NCBI GenBank assembly: GCA_963682175.1
Contig: OY821789.1
Location: 32,990,188-33,054,187 of the forward strand
DNA from: Triglochin maritima
Taxonomy: Eukaryota; Streptophyta; Magnoliopsida; Alismatales; Juncaginaceae
Reading direction: 5' to 3'
DNA length: 64,000 bases
Shown here: positions 23,596-34,600 of the stretch, piece after piece
How the letters are laid out: each line of letters begins with the position of its first letter
Numbering within the stretch: the first letter of the stretch is position 1
Position numbers and translations under genes: made by a program
Notes under the pieces: model-generated
The model's database searches: none
The model's input: the letters and a program-made list of their open reading frames with translations, nothing else
Told to the model about the DNA's origin: nothing

Positions 23596-24351
23596 ATTCC
23601 AATCTCAAATCCAAACCACAAACTCAAATCGTAAATCTTAGACACAAACTAAATCCAAATCCAAAACACAAACCAAATCGCAAATCACAAAAGAAACCTA
23701 ATCCCCAAACCCAATTTCAATCTCAAATACAATCCTAAACAAGTTTTCATCCAATAACAAACTAAAAATCACCACAATCATATATTAATTAATCATGCAA
23801 ATGTTTCGAAAACAACTATTAATTAGGATTTTACCATAAAAACAAGAATGGAGAGAGAGGGGGGAAAGACACACCTTTGAAGGGTTAGAACTCAGCTAGG
23901 GGTTTGGGAGAAGTCTGCGTCGGTGGGTTTTGTAGGTCGCGGAACTCGATACTATCATTGTCGAATTCACTTTTTTAAGTGAACTTGGTGTTGTTAGTGT
24001 CGAGTTCGAATTTATCCATCTCCCTTGGGTTTTTTACCAAAGGAGGGAACCCGACGTCGAGTTCTTAATGAAGTTGGCGTTGGGGTTGGCATGACTGAGT
24101 TTGATAGAGTAAAAATACCTAAACTTATCTCCGTCACGTGTCAACACGTAGTCGAGACAAACCTAGTTTCATAAATATTTTGGCGGGAGACCTATTGTGC
24201 TAAAAAAAAACAAATATTTCAAAAAATAATGACGTAATATATATTTGTATAACTAGCTTTAAAAGTATGTTTGATTTCAATAAAATTGTGTTTTGGTGGT
24301 AATTTGCGTACATATATATATGTCAATCTCTTCTAAGTCTATTACCCCCAC

Positions 24352-24877
24352 TAGGGGTGCACATGGGTTGGGTTCAACCCGAAACCCAACCCGAACCCGA
24401 CTGGTCGGGTCGGGTTGGGGAGGGGTTCGAGTCGGGTCGGGTTGGTAAAAATCAAAAACCCGAATTTTCGGGTCAGGTTCGGGTTGAGGGGGTCGGGTTG
24501 ACCCAACCCAACCCGAACCGATTTTTATTTTATTTTTATTTTTTTTATTTTTTTTTCTCAAATAAACCGGTCGACCGAACATCACTCGGTCGACCGAACA
24601 TCACTCGGTCGACCGTTTCCAACCCGAAAATTTTGGGTGTTCAAGCCACCGGTCGACCGTTTAAGCACCGGTCGACCGAACCCGACCAAGTTTGGGAGAA
24701 AATTTCCGAATTCGGGTTCAACCCGACCCAACCCGAAAATTTCAGGTCGGGTTGGGTTGAACCTAAACCGGTTCGGGTTCGGGTTGGGTTGGGTTTTTTC
24801 CCAACCCGAAAATTTCGGATTGGGTCGGGTTGAGGCTCAAACCCGACCCGACCCGACCCGACCCATGTGCACCCCTA
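24352..24877. mobile_element. hAT-type MITE with 17-bp perfect inverted termini
   Basis: Starts TAGGGGTGCACATGGGT and ends with its exact complement. The flanking octamers are ACCCCCAC (24344-24351) and ACCTCCAC (24878-24885), seven of eight identical, which is the target duplication length of hAT elements. The interior is a foldback of CGGGTTGGGTT-type repeats, with five CGGTCGACCG-type palindromes near 24568-24680. Gly/Pro/Arg-rich frames over it are repeat artefacts. Confidence 0.8.
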
Positions 24878-25052
24878 ACCTCCACCATGGATCATCAAAG
24901 ATAAACTGAACTGTTATTCGTCGCCGTAAAACTACTTAAATCGCCCGTAAGATTACCATTCTGCCCCTCTGCCCTTTCTACTAATATAACTCCCCATTTC
25001 ACTCTTTTAACACAACTTTCTCTTCATATCACACTTTTATTCACCAAATAGA

Positions 25053-27627
25053 ATGTCTCGGAGGCCAGGGAAAGAGCCAGCGGAGACCCCTGACTACTCA
25101 CATCTGGTAAATTACCTTGTTTATTTCAATTAATTTAAAAAAAAAAAAATTTGGGTCGGGCGTCTCCCGCGACCGCCCGACCCAATGAACAGACGTCTGC
25201 GGGAGACGTCTCCCACGTAGGGTAGGCGTCTCCGGCAGACGCCTACCACGTAGGGTAGGCGTCTCCCGCAGACGCCCGGTTTTTTTTAATTTTATTATAA
25301 ATTGTGATAAATTTTAAATAAATTGAATATTATGTTAATAATGAGTTAAATTAGTTTAGTAAATCGTTTATTGATTATAAATTGTGATAATTAATAAATA
25401 AATCGCTAAATAAATTGAATATTATGTTAGTAATTAGTTGTGTACGATTTTAGTAAAGGATTATTGATTAATTGTGATAATTGCTAAATTAATAGATTAT
25501 TCAGTTAATAATTAGTTTAATTAATTTAGTAAATTCATTAATAAATTTGTATTTTTAAAATTGAATTAATAGTCATCGGGTTACCGTGGAGGAAAAGGGA
25601 AATCAATTCCCTTACGCACGGTACATAGTATAGCAGACGAGTCAGGTCCTCGTCATCCACGTAGACGTGGTATTTCTGCTTCAGTTAGGAGAGAGAGATC
25701 TGTTACGTCGTCGTCAGACACCTGGAGAGTCTTTCGACGACGAGGATGATTCAGATGAGCTGAGGAGTCACGACGACAATGACGATGGGGGCCGATACGA
25801 CTTGGGGCCACAGGAGGAGGCGGTACATCAGGCCGGTCGAGGACGGGGGCGACACGGTGGTCCTTCATCTGAGTGGGTCATTAGGAAGGATCGAGGTGGC
25901 CGGTTTGTGACCGGTGATTCGAGTTCGTGCACTGCAGACGCCCGAGCTCAGAAGAAGAAGAGGGGTGATGACGAGTCTTGGATCGTCACAGATATTATTC
26001 TCGGTGGTCCTGTAGATGGCAGCGTCATTCCGAGTTTCGGAGGCCACGTCGCCAGACGCATCTGGGATGGCGAGGAGCGGAAGGTTTTGAAGTGCCATAA
26101 TCGGCACAGAGCCTGTACGACATTGCAGGCATGGCGCTCAGTGATGACTGAGGATATGACGGCGACCGTGGTTGACAGTGGATTGGGTCACTTGCCGTAC
26201 AGCATGTGTTTCCTGCATCGACATGCCGTTGATTTCGGCATTCGTGGAGCGGTGGCAGCCTGACACCAACACTTTCCACTTGCCGTTCGGAGAGATGACG
26301 ATCATGTTGCATGACGTCTTTCAGATTCTTCACATTCCTGTTGAGGGTCTCATGGTCAGTGCGCAGGCGCCGACATCTGAGCTGAAGTTATATGTATCTG
26401 AGTTGCTGGGTGTCAGCCTGGAGGGTCTTGGGCGGGATAGCTCATTTTGGAGTGGCGGTGGTGTTAGTATCGACGCTGTGGACGAGTGTTGCAGACGGGG
26501 GCGACCACCACGGACTGAGGATACGCAGATGACTGCTTACTTCTTCTTACTGCTAGGCTGCGTATTGTTTGTCGACAAGAGCGGTTCCAGACTGAGACCA
26601 CGCGACTTATTGGAGGCGAGGGACCCAGATACCATTGCTGATTACTCATGGAGGTCGGCGACGTTGGCATATCTGTATCGCCAGCTGGGCATATCTAGTC
26701 GTGCTGATTGTGGTCAGATTACGGGTTGTCTTACACTGCTGCAGGCTTGGATATATGAGTATTTTCCTGCTTTCCGCCCACATTGTGAGCGGAAGATTGT
26801 TGAGCGTGGCCATCCTCGTTCGCGTATGTGGGCTGTCCGGGCGGAGGATAAGAGCGAGAGTCGACTTCTTTCTATTCGTAGATGGCTAGATCAGATGAAT
26901 GCATCGCAGGTATATAATGTATATACCATTCACGTTTATTTAAATTTAACTTTATTATTATTAACGTATAAACGTTTAGGTGGAGTGGTTACCGTATGGT
27001 CCCGAGCCTGCTGTAGCTGTGCCGAGGACTATATTTATGGGCGTTATTCGTTATAGGGATATCACAGAGCCTTATTTACCTGATCGCGTGTTACGTCAGT
27101 TAGGTTACGTTCAGGTGATCCCGGTTGACATCCCGACGCCCGACCATGCAGTACGGTCTGCGACTGCGACGATGTACGACGTCAGGCACAGCGTTTCGTC
27201 TGCGGAATCGGTTTGGAGGACATTTCCGAGAGTAGGACGACTACACCTGGCCGATCTGAGTCGTAGCCGCGACCCCTCCACCTGTGCTCCAGATTATTTG
27301 CAGTGGTTCGATAGGTGCTCACATCCACTGCTCGTACGCGGTATCATTCCGAGACCGGAGAGACCACTGGATAGGACATGTGCCGATGCGGTAAGTTTAT
27401 CTAATTTTATATTTAATTGTAAAGTATATTTTGTTATTGTACGCTAATTTCTATTTTACATAAAGTGGATGAGTAGGGCGATACGGTGTACGCAGCCGTT
27501 CATGCGAGAGAGAGACGTCATGCCGAGTGAGGCGACGAGACTTGCATGTACAGATTGGGATCGCCTGATCGAGGATTGGAACAGCCAGTTGGGCATTTCG
27601 GACTATGATTCAGATGCTGAGTTGTAG
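25053..27627 (+). pseudogene. PMD gene of MULE-3, four exons, one frameshift
   Basis: Exons 25053-25106, 25637-26909, 26980-27390 and 27466-27627 have GT-AG borders and join in phase, except for one frame change near 26218. There, the text LPYSMCFLH runs into another frame that continues DMPLISAFVERWQPDTNTF. PMD hallmarks: FVERWQPDTNTFHLPFGEM, ADYSWRSATLAYLYRQLG, GCLTLLQAWIYEYFP. The first exon gives only 18 residues, and exon 2 begins with a charged, disordered stretch. It diverges strongly from the MULE-1 PMD and is more GC-rich than its surroundings. Apart from the frameshift it would encode about 630 residues. A sequencing error at the frameshift cannot be excluded. Function unknown. Confidence 0.78.
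25153..25279. repeat. GC-rich hairpin cluster in PMD intron 1 of MULE-3
   Basis: Within an AT-rich intron this island folds on itself, for example GTAGGCGTCT-CCGGC-AGACGCCTAC (25222-25246) and GGGTCGGGCG...CGCCCGACCC (25154-25183). The core word GGCGTCT/AGACGCC is shared with the hairpin in the transposase intron at 30667-30722. Confidence 0.8.
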
Positions 27628-27905
27628 TTGTCTTGCTTTTACTTTCGTTTTGTTGCACTGTTAGTACATTTGTTGGTATATGCTTATGTTTATTTGTGTA
27701 CTCTTATTATTTATTTCTGACGAACATATCTTCTACATATTTCTTTGACTATCGTATTTTTTAATATTTATTTTTCACGAAAAGATTTTCAACTTATTTC
27801 TTTAGATATGAAATAATATTTAAATTTAAAATACGGTAAAAAAACAACACGATATAAGTAGAAATACACGATATATTATACATTACAAAACATTACAAAT
27901 TACAA

Positions 27906-30781
27906 TCAACGTAACCGGTTCCAATACTCCATCCTACTTTGGTACTGATCCTCCCATCCAACACTCTCATCTCGCATTTGATACCATAAGGTCGCTATAG
28001 GAGGTACTGGGAAATCATCAAGTAATTCCAAACGAATAAAATGAGCGTAACTCCCTAAATGAGCAATGACCAACTCTCTGACAGGCCTCGTCATGGTAGA
28101 GGGACACTCCCAGGGTAGAACAGTAAGACACGGGAACAACGAACCATCCGTTCCCACTGCGAAATACATGACCGCACACTTGTAAAAATTCGCAATAGGA
28201 AACAAGTCGGACCAAACCTCCATATAATGATCCTCGCCACAACCTCCCCCGCCCCAATCAATTCGTTGACGAGCCTCTCTCACATGGCCGAAATAGACTG
28301 TCTCATAAATAGGATGTGCACCTATCTCATTAGAAATCGCACGACGGGCGTACGACCAGTTCTCCTGACCACCATGAAAGACATCGGCAACACATCGAAA
28401 TCCACAGTTCTCATCAGCACGTACGTCATTCCACCTTTGCAGAAATGGCAAAATGATTCCTGGCAGTCTATCATTATATGGGAAGTTGTCCACGTCAACC
28501 CGTCCGGACACTGTAAGATAGGTAAATAACAATTCATTAAAACAACAAAATTAAGAGATAATATATTCAACCCCATTTAGATTACTAATATATATTAAAT
28601 AACATAACAACAAAGATATCGACATACCAGAAGATCATGTGCCCGTATTCAAGGACGATCGGGACGAATTAGACCGACGACCCCTGCTCCCACTACTGGC
28701 AGACCGACCACGACCCCTGCTCCCACTACTGCCAGACCGACCACGACCTCGCTCAGCATACTCGAAGGCACTCGGGTCCCGACGTGTCGACTTTCCCCTA
28801 GGTCGACCTCGTACCTTAGTATTTTCTTCGGGTTCTCCATAGTTCGACTGATCGGGGTGTAACTGTTCGTATAAAATACGAGAGGCACTACAAATTACTG
28901 CAGGATCGCTCTGCGAGATCTCATCCACTAGCTTCCGAAAATGCTCGGTGTCTTGTGCTGACTGATCAACAAACTCTGACATCTGGACTCCTTCTCCGAT
29001 AACAAGTGTTTTCCAGAATGGATGAATCTGCTCTAAATAAATTCCATCACCTGACGCGAAACACTCGTACATGGTACAGGCACAAGGAATCCCATGTGTT
29101 GTCAGGAAAGCACACCCACAACGATATTCAATTTCATCACTTAAGTCTTGCATTCTCTTCAACTCCTGAGTCATTAACGACAAGCAGTGATGCGAAACTC
29201 GGTCATTTATATGCTGAAACAGAGGACCTATGTACTGTGCCAAATTTCGACGTCTCGAATCTTCAAGAAAGTTCTGAATATTCGTCAGCTGCATTTCAAT
29301 AGACGAGTTCACGCGGTCGAAAAGAGTGTCGAGAGCGGCAGTCGATGTAGTGATCCACTCTTTCAGAGCCGAATGTGCACTTTCCACCCTGCAGTTCGTA
29401 GTGTTGCCGAAATGAAGAACTTGATTCGTCCAATTCAACACGAATTTTTCCTTATGCACCAACCACGTGTCTTCCACATACTTCGTCAGCACTGGCCAGG
29501 ACTTGAAAGAATCTTTCAGATTACGGACTGCTCTATCATAATCCGTCTATGAATCAGAAATCATGACTTTCCTCCACCTTCCACGCCTGAAAATCTCTGC
29601 AGACTGCTTGTCCTTGCCGAATACGTGGTATGCGTAGTTGTACACGTCTTTGTTGATATGTCAGGTGCATAGTAAATGAGCTGACTCAGGAAAAACCCCT
29701 GCCACTGGTCGCATCAGACCCATCTCCCGGTCCGTAATTATTGCTGTCGGGCTAACAATATCCAATAACAGATCTCGCAACCTCTCCAACACCCACCGGT
29801 AACTAGACTCGGTCTCATCCTGCAAAATCGCATATCCGACGAGGAAATTCATATTTGTTGGAGTAACTCCAACCATCTCAAACAAAGGCATCTTGTACTT
29901 GTTCGTCTTATACGTCGAATCCATACAGATCACGAATGGGTATGTACGCAACAACTGAACTGAAGTCGGATGTGCTAAAAATGCGTGAGTCAAGACATTA
30001 GTTTCTTCATCTGCCACAATCCAATGCAAATACTTATGCTGCACTGCCTCTCTGAGAAACTGCTGCGCGGGATTCCTGTCTTCAGATTTCGTCCTCCTCA
30101 TGTACTCTCTGAAGTTGTAAATGTGCCTTTGATTAGGATTATCGTCCGGAAATTTCTTCTTTACCGCCAACAAAATGTTACGGGGCCTTGCTTGTGCCTC
30201 TGTCATATCCCGAACAATTTGCTTTGCCCCAGCACTAAGTCCGCTGACCTGTCGGTGACCCTCTGAATAAACTGCCAATGGGTGGTTGTGTTGCCCAAAC
30301 ATGCTACTAGAAACAATAACCCATCCATCACGATCTCGTCGCTCCACCACTTTTACCAAAAACCGACAACCGCAACCTTTTCTTTTCGTATTCTTTCGCA
30401 GTGCAATACTCGTATCACGAGAACTCATCTCACGTCTGCGATCACATCTGAGGTAACAATCCATCCGGTTATCTGCTTTCGGTTTGTATGATGATATAAC
30501 CAAAAAAAATCCGGCTCCTATTGCAACTTGTTTCGCCCATTTACAACCTTCCTCGATTGTTGTAAATATTTCTTTACTGTCAAAAAACTCACTGTAATCT
30601 ACTCCATCACCACCGAAATCTTGAAACGGAACCTGAAAAATTAGAATTTAACAAAAAAAAAAAAAACGGGCGTCTGGCTAAACCGCCTCCACCTTGGTGG
30701 AGGCGGTTTAGCCAGACGCCCGAGTCGTGAAAAAAATTCCGCCCCAGTTACCTCGCCGGATTCAGGTGTTTCGCCAGACAT
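27906..30781 (-). pseudogene. MULE-3 transposase fused to an OTU-protease-like domain, with premature stops
   Basis: Exons 30781-30752, 30632-28628 and 28510-27906 join in phase and would encode about 880 residues, broken by TGA 29663-29661, TAG 29549-29547 and TGA 28637-28635. The first domain is FAR1/WRKY-GCM1-like (YLRC...GCGCRFLV...HNHPL). The DDE transposase core follows: Asp in VICMDSTYKTNKY, Asp in AIITDREMG, Glu in CRVESAHSALK. Then comes a SWIM-like CGCAFLTTHGIPCAC and an Arg/Ser-rich linker. Exon 3 encodes an OTU-type cysteine-protease fold: DVRADENCGFRCV with the catalytic Cys, and HLGSYAHFIRLEL with the His. OTU proteins remove ubiquitin-like modifiers; why some plant MULEs carry one is not known. 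The stops make a working product unlikely. Confidence 0.85.
30667..30722. repeat. Perfect 27-bp hairpin in transposase intron 1 of MULE-3
   Basis: Two 27-base arms, starting CGGGCGTCTGGCTAAACCGC and perfectly complementary, are separated by only TT. The arms show no mismatch although the element's genes carry several mutations. Confidence 0.9.
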
Positions 30782-30944
30782 TTTCGTGGTGTTGGTACTA
30801 GGAATGTGAGTAAAACTGAGTCAAACACCTTATTTAAAGACACGGGACGAAATCGGTATTAATTGATTTGTTAAGGGCAAAAAGGTCATTTTTGGGGCGA
30901 TTTAAATAGTTTTCCGGCGACAAATAGTAGTTCCCAAGAGAAAT

Positions 30945-31675
30945 GGTGGTGATAAACAATTGATTCAAAAGCAAACCAACTTAATCAACATTATCTCGTC
31001 ACATCACTACTTCCCCCGTAAAGCATTACCAAATCTATAATGATGTGTCATATCTACCTATAAACAACAATATCTAGCCAAAAGCATGTCCAACACCACG
31101 ATTATGTTAAGAGGACATGAATCAAACAACAAAAAGCTAATAATTTTATAATGATAAAAATTTAGCATCTAATTTAGGAATAATTAGTTGGTATTCCTTG
31201 ATAACGAAGTGATTAGTTCAAATCACAAGTACAATAGTACAGTGGACGGTAAAGTAAGCCAAGATGGGAAATATAGAAGTTCAATTCACTTAACTTTCTT
31301 TGGTTTCAGAGTAAAAATGAAAGAATTTCTTTTATAATTTTTTAAGTTATGGAAATAGATTCTTAACTTTTGGATTTTGTAAGTTTCCTGCATATTTAAA
31401 ATTTCCTACAAAGTATTGAGTAATGACAACGCAAACAACATTATGTCACATATTTGTCCTCGAGAATTCATTATTCTATTGAAAACAAAAAATCAAATTT
31501 CAAGTAAACTTCCTAATATAATATCAAGTCAAATCCATCACAAACAATACTAGTTAATCAAAACATGCAGATCAACTAACCCATTGTTTAATTTAGCACA
31601 ACATTATTGATCCTCAATCTAGGAACCAATATTATACTTTCAAAGTTGAGCTCCAATTAATCACCATTATTTGAT
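30945..31675. other. BIOF upstream region, no gene
   Basis: AT-rich DNA between MULE-3 and the BIOF start codon. It presumably contains the BIOF promoter, but no distinctive TATA box or coding exon could be singled out. Confidence 0.45.
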
Positions 31676-34600
31676 ATGGCCAACTCTCAATGGGATATGT
31701 GGGTTGAGGATGCATTGAAAGTGTTGGCTTCCCGGAAGCTCATCCGAGAGCTCCGGCCCGTCGGACTTCGTCCAAGTGTAGGTCCGGTTGAGACCTTCGA
31801 AGGGCTCAGGTCGTGGGATCGCTCATCGGTGGAGGTCGAGGTGGAGGAGAAGCATGTTGTGGAAGGAATTGATGCAAAAGCAGATGTTGGTGAGTTTAAA
31901 TTTACAACCTTACTATTTTTTAGGACTAATTAAATTTAAAAGTGTGTTTGGAAACCAAATCACCATTATTTCTTTTGGATTTTGAGAATGTATATATGTA
32001 GTTCAGGAAAACAATTAAATCATTTTATTGTTGTGTTCTATTGAGAAGTTGTACGGATAAAGAGAATCATTTTATCTAATATCGAGGATATCAAAACATG
32101 CAACTTGTAGTTGAGAATATTCGTTGACGACAGATTTAGCTTACTTAATTTATCACACATTTGTTTGTTGATAAAGGAGATGTTTCAGTATTTTTTCATA
32201 TTTATTACGAAGATGTTTTTGTTAGAATCGACAATAATGTAAAGATAAGAAGTTAATATAAAACTTGCCTGAATACAAGCAAACGGAATTAATTAATCTT
32301 ATCACTTAATTTCTCATCCTTTTACTTATATTTTATTTTTCATAATAAATCAACAAAAAGAGTAAAACAACAATTCACCTTTACCTTTATAAGCGAAATC
32401 TCGTACCATGGCTAAACATGCACGTTTAGCAAAAAAAATCATAAATCAAAGATTTAAAATGCCAATTAGACATATAGTAACACTATTTTTTGTTCAAGGA
32501 AATTGACAAAGAAAACTATAAATGTTCCCTTTAAGGTATACTGACATAAATTTCTACATTAAAATATAATTGTTCCATTATATGTTCTATTTGTAAGAAT
32601 CTTTTTAATAATGTTAGGTTGATTTATAAGAGAGAAGTTCATAACATCACATTGATTGATTCCCCAGGAAGCTGTGGACCTATTGAAAAGCTTGGGAATT
32701 CGAAAAAAAAAATTCTTTTCTCAGGAAATGATTATTTGGGACTAACCACTCATCCATCAGTTTGCAAAGCAGCAGTGGAGGTATGCACAACACATTTTTC
32801 AAATAATTCCACTGCAAATTAAATGTACCTGCCGTAAAATAAGGAATTGTCTGTTCATTATTATTTTCCGTCAAATAGTTAAAAAATTATAATTTTTGAC
32901 ATGTTTAAAAGTTTTTGTTTGAGTTAAAGAGATCACTTTACAGTTTTTCTCCTAAAATGTAATCAAAGAAGCTAAAAGTGCACCCAAAAAAATGAAATTT
33001 TAATTATTTGTTTTGAATTTCATGCAAATTGTTCATAACCCAATATTGTTTTATTAGGCTTCACAAAAATGTGGAATGGGTCCAAGAGGGTCTGCTCTGA
33101 TCTGTGGGTATACAAGTTATCACAGTTTGTTGGAATCTTCTTTGGCAGATTTGAAGAAGAAAGAGGTAGCAAATTATATGATTTCTGTTTCTACTCCAAT
33201 AACTTGATTTCAATTATAAATGACAAATTTTGATGTCCTCTAATTCACTAAAACGAAGTCATATACTGTGCAGATCTAAAAAGAGAGACTATTAGGAGCA
33301 GTTATTTTGATCATATGACTAATAAATAATCTTACATTAATATACTTCATACGATACAATTTATTAATATATGGCATTCATAAAAATTGGGCATTAATAA
33401 ATAGTTTGGACTTTGCTAAGAAACAAATAACACGATTTGACACAAAAATGACATGATTGTACTAGTTTAGTTAAAATTAAACAAGAAATTTAGAGAATCG
33501 ATTATCATCTATTTAGGCTAATCTTTTTATTTATAATGAGAATGATCGTTTAAGCTGTTTTCAGTTATGCGAAATTTAGACATCATATTATTTGACTGTT
33601 GTAAAAAACAAGAAACTCAGACAATCGATTACTATCTATTTAGGCTAATCCTTTTCTTTTTAATGAGAATGATCGTACGCTTAAGATGTTTTCGATTACG
33701 GAAAAATTTAGACATCGTATTATTCGATTGTTACCAATTCAAATACAACAAAAAAGACGTTATTATTTCAATACCACTAAACAAATACCTGACACGAAAA
33801 CAACACGACACGATACATAAATCATTGTCCACATGACCCGACCCAAGTGCAGGATTGCCTTCTATGTCCCACTGGCTACGCAGCCAACCTTGGAGTGATC
33901 TCATCACTTGGAAGACTAACCACCCTCACCTCCAACAAAACCAGACCAAGCAAAGAAGAGAGAGTTGCCATCTTCTCTGATGCCCTCAACCATGCTTCCA
34001 TAATTGATGGGCTCCACATTGTCCAACAACGCAAGGAAGCTGAAGTCTTTGTCTACAGACATTGTGATTGTGACAACCTTAATTCTTTGTTGTATGTGTT
34101 GTCTCAATCTTTGTGTTTTTGGACCCTTTTTTTGTGTTTGAGGATTGTGACTTATGGTTTTGGTTTGAAGGGAATAGGGGGAACTGTGAAATGGAAAGGA
34201 AAGTTGTCATCACAGATGGGTATGTTTTTGTTTTCATATTTCAAATAAAATGAACTAAAATAAGGGGGAAAATGAAAATTTTGAATAGGGGCAAAATTAT
34301 CATTTTAGTTTAGAGATAATGATTTGCATCGATTTTCTGACGGATTGGACCAAACTGAAACGATCAGGTCATACTATAATTCACTCTTAACTTATTATTG
34401 TATTCACAACAGTAACTAAAGATATGTCTATACATGAGGTTTCAGATAGTTGATAACTTGATATCACTACAATAAGTAAATCAATTTGAAAAATTATCAC
34501 TTTATTAGTCATATTCTATCACTTGTTTGTGCAGTATTTATAGAATCTCATGTAATATCTAGTTCTATTTCCTTATGATTTATGAAGATAATTACCCATG

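Larger units (their letters stand above)
15237..24234 (-). mobile_element. MULE-2: decayed relative of MULE-1 with nested LTR insertions
   Basis: A perfect 9-bp direct repeat, TAATATATA, flanks it (15228-15236 and 24235-24243). The termini are degenerate inverted repeats: TTTTAGCACAATAATAG on the left matches TTTTAGCACAATAGG on the complement of the right. Both continue into AAATATTTATGAAACTAGG and an ACACGTG-containing block, then degenerate ACTCGGCA-like palindromes as in MULE-1. Inside are fragments of a PMD gene and of the transposase N-terminus, both antisense, plus nested LTR elements. The 8998-bp size is mostly nested sequence. Confidence 0.85.
24907..30935. mobile_element. MULE-3: element with PMD gene and transposase-OTU gene in convergent orientation
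   Basis: The termini are inverted relatives: left TGTTATTCGTCGCCGTAAAA and right (complement) CTACTATTTGTCGCCGGAAA, both followed by an ACTAnTTAAATCGCCC block. Flanking 9-mers AAGATAAAC and AAGAGAAAT agree at seven of nine, fitting an old Mutator duplication. A plus-strand PMD gene starts about 145 bp from the left end and a minus-strand transposase about 155 bp from the right end. They converge at 27.6-27.9 kb. Confidence 0.82.

Noticed and set aside
24277..24909. Three overlapping Pro/Gly/Arg-rich frames
   Set aside because: They translate the foldback repeats of the hAT-type MITE.
25637..25740. A second frameshift in the MULE-3 PMD gene
   Set aside because: An alternative frame looks more like a typical basic disordered region, but the chosen frame is open and in phase with exon 1, so a break is not required.
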